Source: Leisingera sp. M658 (GTDB lineage Bacteria > Pseudomonadota > Alphaproteobacteria > Rhodobacterales > Rhodobacteraceae). Taken from it: a stretch of 64,000 bases of DNA. The stretch lies in the NCBI RefSeq assembly GCF_025144145.1, contig NZ_CP083546.1, positions 447,001-511,000 of the forward strand. The letters run 5' to 3'. Under the pieces are notes generated by a model, which had not been told where the DNA came from, did no database searches, and saw only the letters and a program-made list of their open reading frames with translations. Every line of letters starts with the position of its first letter. Position 1 is the stretch's first letter. A program made the position numbers and the translations under genes. Of the stretch, positions 52,862 to 61,303 are shown piece by piece.

Positions 52862-52888
52862 AAAAAAGGCGCCTCCAGGGGCGCCTTT
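52862..52888 (-). terminator. Rho-independent terminator of fabI
   Basis: AAAGGCGCC (52865-52873) and GGCGCCTTT (52880-52888) pair perfectly around a 6-base loop, followed on the minus strand by six T residues. It lies 25 bases past the fabI stop and is a textbook intrinsic terminator for the fabA-fabB-fabI direction. Confidence 0.85.
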
Positions 52889-52913
52889 CCAGATGTCAGC
52901 GGTTTCTACCTGC

Positions 52914-53705
52914 TTACAGATAATCCTGCTGCGGCATTCCCAGCACGTGGAAACCGCCATCGACCCGGATGATTTCACCGGTCGTGCAAGAGCCTGCATC
53001 AGACGCAAGGTATACTGCGGTGCCGCCGACCGCCTCCAGCGTGGCGTTGTCGCGCATTGGCGCATTCTGGGCTGTATGCTTGAAGGTCTTGCGCGCGCCG
53101 CCTATGGCAGCACCGGCCAGTGTCTTCATCGGGCCGGGCGAAATTGCATTCACCCGGATGCCCTCGGGGCCCAGGTCGTTGGCCAAGTAGCGGGTCGCGG
53201 ATTCCAGCGCTGCCTTAGCCACGCCCATTACATTGTAGTTCGGCACCACCTGGTTTGATCCCTGATAGGTCAGCGTCAGCAGGGTGCCGCCGTTTTCCTT
53301 CATCAGCGGATGCGCACGGCGTGCCACTTCGATGAAGGAATAGGCAGAGATATCCAGCGAGTTCTTAAAATTCGCCCGGCTGGTGTCCAAGAACCGTCCG
53401 GTCAGCTCGGATTTGTCCGAATAGGCAATTGCATGGACCACGAAATCAATCGACGGCCAGCGGCTGCCAAGCTGTTCGAACGCCGTATCAAGCGAGGCGT
53501 CGTCGGTCACATCCACGTCGACCATAAAGTCCGAGCCGACGCTCTGTGCCAGCGGCTCCAGCCGCTTGCCAAAGGCTTCGCCCTGATAGGTGAAGGCCAG
53601 CTCGGCACCGGCTTCGGCCATGGCCTTGGCAATGCCCCAGGCGATGGAGCGGTCATTGGCAACGCCCATAATCAGGCCGCGTTTGCCGGTCAGCAGTCCC
53701 GCCAT
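52914..53705 (-). CDS. fabI: Enoyl-[acyl-carrier-protein] reductase (NADH)
   Basis: FabI reduces trans-2-enoyl-ACP in the last step of each fatty-acid elongation cycle and is the triclosan target. The 263-residue SDR-like protein has the divergent FabI cofactor start (GKRGLIMGVANDRSIAWGIAKAM) and the Tyr-x6-Lys pair in NYNVMGVAKAALE near 155-165. DLGPEGIRVNAISPGPMKTLA follows. ATG 53705 is preferred; GTG 53711 is also possible. It follows fabB directly, and the gene set ends at the strong hairpin 52862-52888. Confidence 0.95.
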   Translation of the reverse strand: MAGLLTGKRGLIMGVANDRSIAWGIAKAMAEAGAELAFTYQGEAFGKRLEPLAQSVGSDFMVDVDVTDDASLDTAFEQLGSRWPSIDFVVHAIAYSDKSELTGRFLDTSRANFKNSLDISAYSFIEVARRAHPLMKENGGTLLTLTYQGSNQVVPNYNVMGVAKAALESATRYLANDLGPEGIRVNAISPGPMKTLAGAAIGGARKTFKHTAQNAPMRDNATLEAVGGTAVYLASDAGSCTTGEIIRVDGGFHVLGMPQQDYL

Positions 53706-53711
53706 CGTCAC

Positions 53712-54941
53712 TTATCCCTTGTATTTGCTCAGAACCATCGAGCCATTGGTGCCGCCAAAGCCGAAGCTGTTGGTCATCACCGAATCGAGGCCGGCGTTTT
53801 CCACCAGTGCGGTGGCAATCTCGCCCGGCTGAATGCCTTCGGCGAGGGTATCAACATTGATCGACGGCGTGATGAAATCATTGTCCAGCATCAGCAGGCA
53901 GAAGATCGCCTCTAGCGCGCCGGCAGCGCCCTGGGCGTGGCCGGTCATCGACTTGGTCGAGGAAATCGGCGGCACCTCGCCTTCGCCGAATACACGGCGC
54001 GCGGCCTCGACTTCGCCGACGTCGCCGACCGGGGTCGAGGTGCCATGTGCGTTGATATAGTCCACCTTGCGGCCTTCAGGCAGGGTCGACAGCGCCAGCC
54101 GCATTGCCCGCTCGCCGCCTTCACCAGAGGGCGCCACCATGTCGTGGCCGTCGGAGGTGGCGGCAAAGCCGGTCACTTCGGCGTAAATTCTGGCACCGCG
54201 GGCCAGCGCGTGGTCGAGGTCTTCCAGCACAACAATGCCGCCGCCGCCGGAGATCACGAACCCGTCGCGGTCCTGGTCAAAGGCCCGGCTGGCCGCGGTG
54301 GGGTCGTCGTTCTTCTTCGAAGACATTGCGCCCATAGCGTCGAACAAGCAGCTAAGGGTCCAGTCCAGCTCCTCGCCGCCGCCGGCAAACATCACGTCCT
54401 GTTTGCCCATCATGATCTGTTCAGCCGCGTTGCCGATGCAATGCAGCGAGGTCGAGCAGGCCGAGGTGATCGAATAGTTGACGCCCTTGATCTTGAACGC
54501 CGTCGCCAGGTTGGCGGAAATGGTCGAGGACATGCACTTTGGCACGGCAAAAGGGCCGATGCGTTTGGTGGCGCCTGTTTTGGCGACCACCTGGTGCGCT
54601 GCCAGCATGGCCGAGGTCGACGGGCCGCCGGAGCCTGCCACCAGGCCGGTGCGCTCATTCACAACCTGATCTTCCGAGAGACCTGCATCAGCAATTGCCT
54701 GGCTCATCGCGATATGGGCGTAAGCCGCACCTGGCCCCATGAACCGCAGGGTGCGCTTGTCCACATGCTGGGCAGTGTCGATTTTCAGCGTGCCGGCCAC
54801 CTGGCTGCGAAAGCCGTGCTCAGCCATTTCGGGGCTGGCTTCGATGCCGGATTTACCGGCTTTCAGCGCGGCGGTGACCTCTTCAGCATTGTTCCCGATG
54901 GAGGAGACAATCCCCAAACCGGTGACGACGACGCGACGCAT
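53712..54941 (-). CDS. fabB: 3-oxoacyl-[acyl-carrier-protein] synthase I
   Basis: FabB condenses malonyl-ACP with cis-3-decenoyl and longer acyl-ACPs, committing carbon to unsaturated fatty acids. The 409-residue protein starts MRRVVVTGLGIVSSIGNNAEEV, has the nucleophile cysteine in TSACSTSLHCIGNA near 163, and the two histidines in NAHGTSTPVGDVGE near 298 and KSMTGHAQGAAGALEA near 333. Linkage to fabA marks it as FabB rather than FabF. AAGGAG-like GGAGT precedes the ATG. Confidence 0.95.
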   Translation of the reverse strand: MRRVVVTGLGIVSSIGNNAEEVTAALKAGKSGIEASPEMAEHGFRSQVAGTLKIDTAQHVDKRTLRFMGPGAAYAHIAMSQAIADAGLSEDQVVNERTGLVAGSGGPSTSAMLAAHQVVAKTGATKRIGPFAVPKCMSSTISANLATAFKIKGVNYSITSACSTSLHCIGNAAEQIMMGKQDVMFAGGGEELDWTLSCLFDAMGAMSSKKNDDPTAASRAFDQDRDGFVISGGGGIVVLEDLDHALARGARIYAEVTGFAATSDGHDMVAPSGEGGERAMRLALSTLPEGRKVDYINAHGTSTPVGDVGEVEAARRVFGEGEVPPISSTKSMTGHAQGAAGALEAIFCLLMLDNDFITPSINVDTLAEGIQPGEIATALVENAGLDSVMTNSFGFGGTNGSMVLSKYKG

Positions 54942-54977
54942 AGGCGTACTCCTTGGATTCGATCAAACGGATAGAGG

Positions 54978-55487
54978 TCAGCTTTCGTCTGCCAGCCCGA
55001 CCTTCATGTCCTTGACTTGATAGATTTCTTCACCATCCGCCAGTACACGGCCATTGGCAACGCCAAGCTTAAGCTTGCGGTCAATGACACGGGTGAAATC
55101 CACGAAATAGGTGAGCATTTTACGGTCGGGTTTGACCATGCCTTTCAGCTTGACCTCGCCGACGCCCATGGCCATGCCCTTGCCGGTCATGCCGCGCCAG
55201 CCCAGATTAAAGCCGGTCAGCTGCCACAGCCCGTCCAGGCCCAGGCAGCCGGGCATGATCGGGTTGCCTGGGAAATGGCAGTCGAAGAACCACAGGTCCG
55301 GGGTGATGTCGAATTCCGCAACAACATGGCCTTTGCCGAACTCGCCGCCATCCGCACTGATGTCTGTAATGCGGTCCATCATCAGCATCGGCGGTGCCGG
55401 CAGCTGGGCGTTGCCCGGCCCAAACAGCTCGCCCCGCGCGCATTTCAGCAATTCGTCCTTGTCAAAGCTGCTCGGGTAATCGGCCAT
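54978..55487 (-). CDS. fabA: 3-hydroxydecanoyl-[acyl-carrier-protein] dehydratase/isomerase
   Basis: FabA dehydrates 3-hydroxydecanoyl-ACP and isomerises the product to cis-3-decenoyl-ACP, the branch point to unsaturated lipids. The 169-residue length matches the family. The catalytic His lies in [25 protein letters not shown] near 70, with the Asp in the same block, and [10 protein letters not shown] near 34 is conserved. The start at 55487 follows AGGAG; the longer frame to 55565 lacks similarity. It is first of fabA-fabB-fabI and divergent from irr. Confidence 0.95.
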   Translation of the reverse strand: MADYPSSFDKDELLKCARGELFGPGNAQLPAPPMLMMDRITDISADGGEFGKGHVVAEFDITPDLWFFDCHFPGNPIMPGCLGLDGLWQLTGFNLGWRGMTGKGMAMGVGEVKLKGMVKPDRKMLTYFVDFTRVIDRKLKLGVANGRVLADGEEIYQVKDMKVGLADES

Positions 55488-55633
55488 TCGGGCGTATCTC
55501 CTGCCTAGGGTCTGGTCTATAAGTATATCTGGCTTCGTGTAACACCCGGCCAAAGGGTCCTGCAAGGGGACCCCGCGTCACTTCCTGCGCTGAATGTGCC
55601 ACACGCACACAAGAAACACCTGCCTAGCTGCGA

Positions 55634-55676
55634 ATGAATTTCATTTGAAAAACCCTGGGTGTTGCACCTATATATA
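55634..55676 (+). promoter_or_regulatory. Promoter of irr with palindrome
   Basis: TTGAAA (55645-55650) and TATATA (55669-55674 or 55671-55676), 18-20 bases apart, form a sigma-70-like promoter 30 bases before the irr start. The palindrome ATGAATTTCAT (55634-55644) abuts the -35 and could be an iron-control site, although it is not a clear Irr/ICE or Fur box. Confidence 0.55.
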
Positions 55677-55705
55677 CGGTCAGCAACGCGATGCAGGATC
55701 TGCTC

Positions 55706-56122
55706 ATGACGCCAAACAGCGAAGACACAGCCACCCGCTGGCTGACAGAGGCCGGGCTAAGACCCACCCGGCAGCGGGTGGCGCTTGCCGAATTGCTGGT
55801 CGGCGACGGCAAACACCGCCATATCACCGCCGAAAGCCTGTTCGAGTCGGCCAAGAAGAAAGGCGCCGCCGTATCGCTGGCCACCGTCTATAATACTCTG
55901 CGCGCCTTTTGCGACGCCGGCGTGCTGCAAGAGATCCCGCTGGACGGCTCCAAAAGCTATTTCGACACCAACACCCACGATCATCCGCATTTCTTCTGGG
56001 AGGATGAAGGCCGCGTCAGCGACGCGCCCGCACAGGAACTGGTGATTCACAAACTGCCGGAAGCCCCCGAGGGGATGGAGATCGCCTCAGTCGATGTGGT
56101 GATCCGCCTGCGCAAGGTCTGA
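55706..56122 (+). CDS. irr: Iron response regulator Irr (Fur superfamily)
   Basis: Irr represses iron-use genes when heme is scarce in Rhizobiales and Rhodobacterales. The 138-residue protein has the Fur winged helix (WLTEAGLRPTRQRVALAELL; ITAESLFESAKKKGAAVSLATVYNTLRAF) and the histidine motif DTNTHDHPHFFWEDEGRVSDAPAQELVI that marks Irr rather than Fur. ATG 55706 has AGGA upstream; ATG 55691 is the alternative. It is divergent from fabA. The stop lies inside the tail of the convergent LysR gene (36-base overlap). Confidence 0.93.
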   Translation: MTPNSEDTATRWLTEAGLRPTRQRVALAELLVGDGKHRHITAESLFESAKKKGAAVSLATVYNTLRAFCDAGVLQEIPLDGSKSYFDTNTHDHPHFFWEDEGRVSDAPAQELVIHKLPEAPEGMEIASVDVVIRLRKV

Positions 56123-57040
56123 CCTGCCGGCACTGAGCTCTGACCTGCGGGCACTGAGCACTGTGCGCAGAATGTCACGCGCCTTAAAGGCCGGCGAAGC
56201 GTCCGGCAATTGCCTATGCGCCGCCAGAATCACCGGCTCCTCTGCGGCTTGGTCTGTGATCCGAACAGCGCACAATGGCTTGCCATCATAACTCATCCCG
56301 CCGGGCGGCAGGCTGTAGCTGATGCCGACACCTTCGCCATTGGCGGCCAGGCTGCGCAGCAATTCCAGCGAATCCGCCCGGTGGGCAATCCGCGGCACCA
56401 GTCCCTGCGACTTGAACAGTCCCAGCATGTGCTGCACAGATAAGCCTTCCTGTGACAGCACCAGCGGATGCAGCACCACCTCTGCCAGGGTAAGGCCGCT
56501 GCGCGTTGCCAGCGGATGTTCAGGCGGCACCAGCGCGTGGGGTGAAAACCGGTCCAGTTCCGCCCGGCTGAACCCGGCATCCAAACCCAGGTCATAGGTG
56601 ATAGCCAGATCCGCTTCGCCTTCGGTCAGCGCATGGATCAAAGGGTCGAACCCGCAGGCACGGTGGCGGACATCCACCTCTGGCAGCGCTTGGCGCAGGG
56701 CCTTCAGCGCCGGTGCCAGCAGGAACGGCGCAAGGTCCGAGAAACAGGCCAGCATTAGCCCTCTTTGCCCGGCACCTGAGCCTTTCGGGTCTTCCAGCCG
56801 CCGGGCATGATCCAGCAGTTCCTGCGCATGTGCCGCGAAATCCCGGCCCTGCGGTGTCAATGCCAGCGCCGCCCCGCGGCGGCGCAGGAACAGAGAATAA
56901 CCAAGGTGGTCTTCGATCCGGCTGAGGGCTGCAGACAGGGCAGGCTGGCTTACATGCACCGCCTCGGCCGCTGCGGACAGGCTGCCATGCTGCACCACGG
57001 CGCAGATGTATTCATAATGGCGCAACGTAAGGTATAACAT
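56087..57040 (-). CDS. LysR-family transcriptional regulator
   Basis: This 317-residue protein has the LysR winged helix-turn-helix (LRHYEYICAVVQHGSLSAAAEAVHVSQPALSAALSRIEDHLGYSLFLRR) followed by a two-lobed effector domain (GLMLACFSDLAPFLLAPALKAL...; HPLVLSQEGLSVQHML). It is divergent from the PhyH-type dioxygenase, which is the likely target. The C-terminal tail SARRSELSAGRSDLAQ comes from a 21-base tandem duplication that overlaps the irr stop, so the end of this protein may differ from relatives. Confidence 0.88.
   Translation of the reverse strand: MLYLTLRHYEYICAVVQHGSLSAAAEAVHVSQPALSAALSRIEDHLGYSLFLRRRGAALALTPQGRDFAAHAQELLDHARRLEDPKGSGAGQRGLMLACFSDLAPFLLAPALKALRQALPEVDVRHRACGFDPLIHALTEGEADLAITYDLGLDAGFSRAELDRFSPHALVPPEHPLATRSGLTLAEVVLHPLVLSQEGLSVQHMLGLFKSQGLVPRIAHRADSLELLRSLAANGEGVGISYSLPPGGMSYDGKPLCAVRITDQAAEEPVILAAHRQLPDASPAFKARDILRTVLSARRSELSAGRSDLAQADHHID
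56118..56159. repeat. 21-bp tandem duplication at irr/lysR overlap
   Basis: Two adjacent 21-base units (56118-56138, 56139-56159) reading TCTGACCTGCCGGCACTGAGC differ at one base (C/G at unit position 11). The first unit contains the irr stop codon TGA (56120-56122). On the minus strand they encode a 7-residue repeat in the LysR tail. Confidence 0.85.
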
Positions 57041-57139
57041 GAAGTTAAGTGTATAATAGAAAGATATGATTTGAAACTAAGCCCTTTGACCGGCAGGAAT
57101 GACGCATCAGAATTGCATCATTCAGCAGCGGAGGCCGCT

Positions 57140-57937
57140 ATGGTCCACCCCCTTATCACCCCTGAACACATCGAACAGTTTCAGCGCGACGGCGTTGTCC
57201 TTATCCGCGGGTTGTTTGCCGAACAGGTTGAGCTGCTGCGCGCCGGGGTGGCCGCCAATATGGAAAACCCGGGTCCATATGCGTCGAATAACGAAAAGGC
57301 CGGCCAGACCGGACGCTTCTTTGACGACTACTGCAACTGGACCCGGATCCCCGAATTCCAGCAGGCGATCAAGCAATCCCCGGCTGCAGAAGTCGCCGCT
57401 GACCTGATGAAATCCACTTCGGTGCAAATGTTCCACGATCATGTTCTGGTCAAGGAACCGGGCACATCAATGCCGACCCCGTGGCATCAGGACGGGCCAT
57501 ACTATTTTGTCGAGGGGCAGCAGACCATCAGTTTCTGGTCGCCGCTGGATGAGGTGAAGGAAGCCGCATTGCGCTGTGTGGCAGGCTCCCACAAATGGGA
57601 AAAGGAAGTGCTGCCGACCCGTTGGGTCTCTGAGGAGGATTTCTTTGCGGACGAAGGGCAGTATATGGCTGTTCCTGATCCTGATGCCGAAGGTATGACC
57701 GTGGTGGAATACTCGATGCAGCCGGGTGATGCGATCGCCTTTAACTATAAGACGCTGCACGGATCCCGTGGCAACACCTCAACTGCGCGCCGCCGTGCGT
57801 TTTCGCTGCGGCTGGTGGGCGATGATACACGCTACGTCGAGCGCCCCGGCCCCACATCGCCGCCATTCCCGGGGCATGGAATGCAGCCCGGCCAGCGGCT
57901 GCGCGAGGATTGGTTTCCGGTCCTGCTGCAGCGGTAG
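57140..57937 (+). CDS. Phytanoyl-CoA dioxygenase (PhyH) family protein
   Basis: This 265-residue Fe(II)/2-oxoglutarate oxygenase has the facial triad His-x-Asp in PTPWHQDGPYYF near residue 117, with the distal His in YKTLHGSRGNTS near 210. A 2-oxoglutarate-binding arginine follows in RRRAFSLRLVGDD. The start at 57140 follows GGAGG with five-base spacing; a frame from 57071 lacks such a site. The substrate is unknown; the family hydroxylates fatty-acyl, small-molecule or quaternary-amine substrates. It is divergent from the LysR gene and followed by a G-rich terminator-like hairpin. Confidence 0.86.
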   Translation: MVHPLITPEHIEQFQRDGVVLIRGLFAEQVELLRAGVAANMENPGPYASNNEKAGQTGRFFDDYCNWTRIPEFQQAIKQSPAAEVAADLMKSTSVQMFHDHVLVKEPGTSMPTPWHQDGPYYFVEGQQTISFWSPLDEVKEAALRCVAGSHKWEKEVLPTRWVSEEDFFADEGQYMAVPDPDAEGMTVVEYSMQPGDAIAFNYKTLHGSRGNTSTARRRAFSLRLVGDDTRYVERPGPTSPPFPGHGMQPGQRLREDWFPVLLQR

Positions 57938-57943
57938 CAGGGG

Positions 57944-57960
57944 AGGGGGCTTTGCCCCCT
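57944..57960 (+). terminator. Hairpin after PhyH gene
   Basis: AGGGGGC-ttt-GCCCCCT forms a perfect 7-bp stem seven bases past the PhyH stop. No T-run follows directly, but the TATTT/AGAAAGAAG-type motif lies 20 bases downstream. Confidence 0.55.
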
Positions 57961-57979
57961 CAGGCCAGGCGGCCTTCAC

Positions 57980-58006
57980 CCCCAGGGTACTTTAACCAGA
58001 AAGAAG
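57980..58006 (+). repeat. 3'-end motif after PhyH gene
   Basis: CCCCAGGGTACTTTAA then CCAGAAAGAAG (57996-58006). Same layout and sense orientation as the copies at 23658, 23701 (minus) and 36200 (minus). It ends 28 bases before the convergent radical SAM gene. Confidence 0.5.
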
Positions 58007-58033
58007 CAGAAGCGGGCAGCCTTGGCCGCGCGC

Positions 58034-59074
58034 TTATTTTTTCAGATCACGGCGGATGCCCATGTTTTCGGCGTTGGAAAACGAACAGGTTTTGCAGATG
58101 CCGAACTGTTTGAGAAAACCGCGCTTGCGGGCGCGGGCGGCCTTATCCGAACGGTAGGCGGCAAGGAAGCCGTCCTGCTCGACATTGGGCAGCTGGATCA
58201 CCTGGTCATAGTCGATACAGCACAGGCCCAGATCGCCGTTCCAGAACACCACCGACTGAAACAGCGGCACCGTGCACATCGCATGGCTGGTGTGGCGCGG
58301 GTGGCGGCGCAGCTCTTTCTGACGCGGCAGGAAATGCGCAAATTCGCGTTTCTGATCGTCAGAGGTGTAGGAGCCGATCGAGAATGTCTTGAACCGCACC
58401 CGGTCAAAACCGGCGTTGCGCGCCCAGGCTTCCATTTCGTCCATCTGCGGTTCGGAATAGCTGGTCAGCAGTGTCTGCAGCACTGTGACCGGGGTCTTGA
58501 AGCCCAGGTCCTTTTTGATGTTCAGGAATTCTTCAATGCTGGCCTTGACCTTATCGAAGTCGGAATTGACCCGGTAAGTTTCCTGCGCCTGCTTTGAAAA
58601 GCCGTCCATGCACAGATTTACGCGGGCAAGTCCCGAGCGGATCAGCCGTTCGCTCATGTCCGGAGTGAGGCGGGTGGCATTGGTCGACAGATAGGTGTCA
58701 TGGCCGTTTTCATGGGCGTAGGCGATGAAATCGGGCAGGTCTTTGTGCAGGGTCGGCTCACCCGAGAAGCTGAAATAGATCGCGGGCTTTTCCCGCTGGT
58801 CCTTGAAATCGTCGATGATCTTGCGGAACACGTTCGGCTTCATCATGCCGCGTTTGCGCTGCATGGCAAAGGTGACCGGGCACACCGGGCAGCGCAGGTT
58901 GCAGCTGTTGGTGGCGTCGATGATGATGATCTTTGGCGGCCGCCGGAAATACGCCAGCGGCAGCAGCCGGGCCAGCATATGCAGAGCCCGTTCATGCAGT
59001 GCCGGCGGTTTGGCGGGCAGGTCCGGCTGCGCTGTTTCCGGCTTCAGGTCCGGAACGGGGGCTAGATCTTTCAT
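58034..59074 (-). CDS. Radical SAM/SPASM domain protein
   Basis: This 346-residue enzyme has the radical SAM cluster motif CNLRCPVC (CxxxCxxC, near residue 58), the GEPTLHKDL glycine/acid block near 105, and C-terminal SPASM-like cysteines (MCTVPLFQSVVFWNGDLGLCCIDYD near 270-292, then GICKTCSFSNAE near 328). Such proteins modify peptides, sugars or lipids using S-adenosylmethionine. The N-terminal 45 residues are proline-rich, then a short basic helix. No precursor peptide gene is visible next to it, so the substrate is unknown. Confidence 0.87.
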   Translation of the reverse strand: MKDLAPVPDLKPETAQPDLPAKPPALHERALHMLARLLPLAYFRRPPKIIIIDATNSCNLRCPVCPVTFAMQRKRGMMKPNVFRKIIDDFKDQREKPAIYFSFSGEPTLHKDLPDFIAYAHENGHDTYLSTNATRLTPDMSERLIRSGLARVNLCMDGFSKQAQETYRVNSDFDKVKASIEEFLNIKKDLGFKTPVTVLQTLLTSYSEPQMDEMEAWARNAGFDRVRFKTFSIGSYTSDDQKREFAHFLPRQKELRRHPRHTSHAMCTVPLFQSVVFWNGDLGLCCIDYDQVIQLPNVEQDGFLAAYRSDKAARARKRGFLKQFGICKTCSFSNAENMGIRRDLKK

Positions 59075-59700
59075 GCGTTGGCCTCAATATGCTGCGTACG
59101 GGATCCACCTTAAGGGCCGGGAGAGGCGAGGCAAGCCTTTGCGGGGTCACATTGCGTGAGCATTATGTGAGCGGCCAAACAGCAAAGCTGCAACTGGCCT
59201 GTTCGGAGAAGAAGCCCGCAGACAGCCAGTAAAAGCTGCATTGTGTGTGGAAACGGAAATTCAAAACAGCGGTCACCGCCGGGTTTGGGCGGAATCGCTG
59301 CCTTCAATTGGTGTCAGCTGTGCGCCGCAAAGGGCAGCAATATGCTGAATGCCAAGCGACGACTGGCGGCTGCAGGCCCGGCAATGTGGCCATACCCCGG
59401 CAGAAGAGGCATCTGCGACCCGATCCAAGACAGCGTCCGGGAGCCGATCCCAGGGCCTGCCACGGACATCGTCCAGCCGCATCAGCGAAACAAGAAAAAC
59501 GCGGCAGGCGCCTGCCACGAGGGTCTGCGCGCCGAAGGAAGGACAATGCCGCGCACAGCCCCCTGCCTGCGGCTGAATACGCTGATGCAGGATCCGGGCC
59601 CGGAAAGGCATCGGAGCCTGCGCCGGAACTTGCGGATTGATCTTGAGCCTCGGGATCTGGGCCTCCGGCGGGGTTGGCTGGAGCGGCAGCCTTCCGGCGG
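59075..59700. other. 626-base region with no confident gene
   Basis: This is the stretch between the radical SAM gene and tonB, both on the minus strand. Composition is ordinary and frames are open on both strands. The only frame worth noting is 59273-59611 (minus). The part nearest the radical SAM gene (59075-59272) must hold its promoter; I find no clear hairpin at the tonB end. Confidence 0.4.
59273..59611 (-). CDS. Possible hypothetical protein downstream of tonB
   Basis: I do not recognise this 112-residue frame. It starts 89 bases after the tonB stop on the same strand. The product is cysteine-rich (GGCARHCPSF, VWPHCRACSRQSS, AALCGA) and could be a metal-binding remnant. The spaced cysteines hint at a small iron/sulfur or zinc protein of the uptake locus, perhaps decayed. 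Codon use is only moderately convincing and no ribosome site is clear. Confidence 0.25.
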   Translation of the reverse strand: MPFRARILHQRIQPQAGGCARHCPSFGAQTLVAGACRVFLVSLMRLDDVRGRPWDRLPDAVLDRVADASSAGVWPHCRACSRQSSLGIQHIAALCGAQLTPIEGSDSAQTRR

Positions 59701-60531
59701 TTACTTCGAGAAACTCATAGGCAGGTTGAAGCTGATTTGATTGATCTGCAGCTTTTTCGGCGCCGATGGGAACTTGCCGGCCCGGGCGACGGCCTGCAGG
59801 GCCGCCTGATCAAAGGCTGCGACGCCCGATGACCTGGCAATCCGGTGGCTCAGCAGCTGGCCCGACCGGGAGACGGTAAGGCGCACCACAACCTGGCCTT
59901 TGCCGCTGGCGCCGGCGGGGTAGCGTTTGCGCCGTTCCACACGGGCGCGGATCTTGGCGCCCCAGATACTGCGCAGCTTGGCCCGCCGTCCGGACTCTGC
60001 TGTTGCCGCCTGTGCCCCGCCTGATTGCCCGGCCTGAGCGCCGCCGCCCGATCCGGCGGACCGCTGTTCGGCCTGGCCGGCCGAGGCCTGTTCGGATTTA
60101 CGGGCCTGCTGCGGTTGCGGCTTGGGCGCGGGTTTTTGCTGCGGTTCCGGCTTTGGCTCTGGTTTCTGCGGCTTTGGCGGTGACGGTGGCGCAGTGTCGA
60201 TTTGCAGATTATCCGCCCTTGCCGGCGCGGGTATTGCAATCTGTGCTGCGGCCCGCGGCGCCTGGTCAAGTGCCAGTTGCGGCAGGGAAGGGACGTTGGC
60301 CGGCGGCAACGGGTCAACAGTTTGGGCCGCGATCTGCGGGGAAGTCTGCGGCGGCTTCTCCCAGGCCTCGGCCATTTCCGCTACAGCTTCAGGCGCCGCC
60401 TGGATTGACACCATCGCCGTGCCGCCCGCGCCGTTGGATTGCGCACCGGAACCAGGCACGCGGGCAAACAGCGCCACATGGATCAACACGGCAATGCCTG
60501 CAAAAACGGTGAATTCAGCGGCACGTTTCAT
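59701..60531 (-). CDS. tonB: TonB energy-transducing protein
   Basis: TonB links the ExbB/ExbD motor to outer-membrane receptors. The 276-residue protein has one N-terminal membrane anchor (FTVFAGIAVLIHVALFARV), a proline/lysine-rich periplasmic spacer (SPPKPQKPEPKPEPQQKPAP and on, residues about 115-140) and the C-terminal TonB domain. That domain reads RRKRYPAGASGKGQVVVRLTVSRSGQLLSHRIARSSGVAAFDQAALQAVARAGKFPSAP, including the conserved YP. Its start overlaps the exbD stop by four bases. It is last of the operon. Confidence 0.92.
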   Translation of the reverse strand: MKRAAEFTVFAGIAVLIHVALFARVPGSGAQSNGAGGTAMVSIQAAPEAVAEMAEAWEKPPQTSPQIAAQTVDPLPPANVPSLPQLALDQAPRAAAQIAIPAPARADNLQIDTAPPSPPKPQKPEPKPEPQQKPAPKPQPQQARKSEQASAGQAEQRSAGSGGGAQAGQSGGAQAATAESGRRAKLRSIWGAKIRARVERRKRYPAGASGKGQVVVRLTVSRSGQLLSHRIARSSGVAAFDQAALQAVARAGKFPSAPKKLQINQISFNLPMSFSK

Positions 60532-60911
60532 GGCTGGCGGACCACCAGTTCGGCCTGGCTGAAGCCTGCTGCCGCCAGCTGGCGCAGGAGGCGGGCCAGG
60601 GCTTTTGCCTCCAGCCGGGCGTCGGCGCGCAATTGCAGAACCGGGGTGCCGCCGCTGACCGCAGCCAGCCGCGTGAGGGCTTCGCCGCCTTCGGCCCCAT
60701 CGAAATGCATCCGGCCTTCGGCATTGATGTACAGCACAGGCCCGGCTCCGGGGTCTGCCTCAATTGCTGCGTCCGGCGGCGCTACCTCAAACGGGTCAGG
60801 TTGCGCCAGGCGGGAGGTCATCAGGAAAAAGATCAGCAGCAGGAACACCACATTGATCATCGGTACGATGGATTCAGTCCGCGGACGGCGGGGCGCCTCT
60901 GTCAGGTCCAT
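60528..60911 (-). CDS. exbD: ExbD-type biopolymer transporter (second copy)
   Basis: This 127-residue motor subunit has one membrane helix (SIVPMINVVFLLLIFFLMTSRL). The catalytic-type aspartate usually present at the helix start (PLIDVVF/PMIDVVF) is Asn here (PMINVVF), which would abolish proton-carrying if the position is homologous. A periplasmic domain follows. The start at 60911 has AAGGAG upstream. It lies 10 bases after the other exbD gene. Confidence 0.88.
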   Translation of the reverse strand: MDLTEAPRRPRTESIVPMINVVFLLLIFFLMTSRLAQPDPFEVAPPDAAIEADPGAGPVLYINAEGRMHFDGAEGGEALTRLAAVSGGTPVLQLRADARLEAKALARLLRQLAAAGFSQAELVVRQP

Positions 60912-60921
60912 GCGCGGCTCC

Positions 60922-61299
60922 TTATTCAACCAGCACAAAATTGCTGTAGCCTGCCTGCCGCAGCAGCCCGGTCACATCGGTGATACGCTGCAAGTCGGCG
61001 CCGTCGCGGCCGCGCAGGATCAGCATATCGGTGGGTTTTTCCATCAGCGGTGCCAGTGCCTGGGTCAAGTTGCTGTCTGCCACCGGCACGCCATTCACAT
61101 CCAGATTTCCCGCACCGATTCCGACCAGCCGCGGCGGCCCCGAGTAGCTGCCGCCCTGGGCCGCCAGCGGCAGCTGCAGCACCGCATCGGTGCCAAAGCG
61201 CGACGCCAGCATGAAGAACACCAGAAGCAGAAACACCACGTCGATCATGGGCGTCAGGCTTGGCTTGCGCCGCGGTTTCAGGGTTTCGGTGAACTCCAT
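60922..61299 (-). CDS. exbD: ExbD-type biopolymer transporter (first copy)
   Basis: This 125-residue motor subunit has the helix PSLTPMIDVVFLLLVFFMLASRF and retains the essential membrane aspartate (MIDVVF). The periplasmic part (LIL RGRDGADLQRITDVTGLLRQAGYSNFVLV) is standard. It follows the ExbB gene by four bases. With the Asn variant next door it could form a mixed ExbD dimer with one proton-active subunit. Confidence 0.9.
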   Translation of the reverse strand: MEFTETLKPRRKPSLTPMIDVVFLLLVFFMLASRFGTDAVLQLPLAAQGGSYSGPPRLVGIGAGNLDVNGVPVADSNLTQALAPLMEKPTDMLILRGRDGADLQRITDVTGLLRQAGYSNFVLVE

Positions 61300-61303
61300 G
61301 GCT

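Noticed and set aside
59243-59740. 165-codon plus-strand frame running into tonB
   Set aside because: No recognisable domain, no ribosome site, and it ends antisense to the TonB domain.
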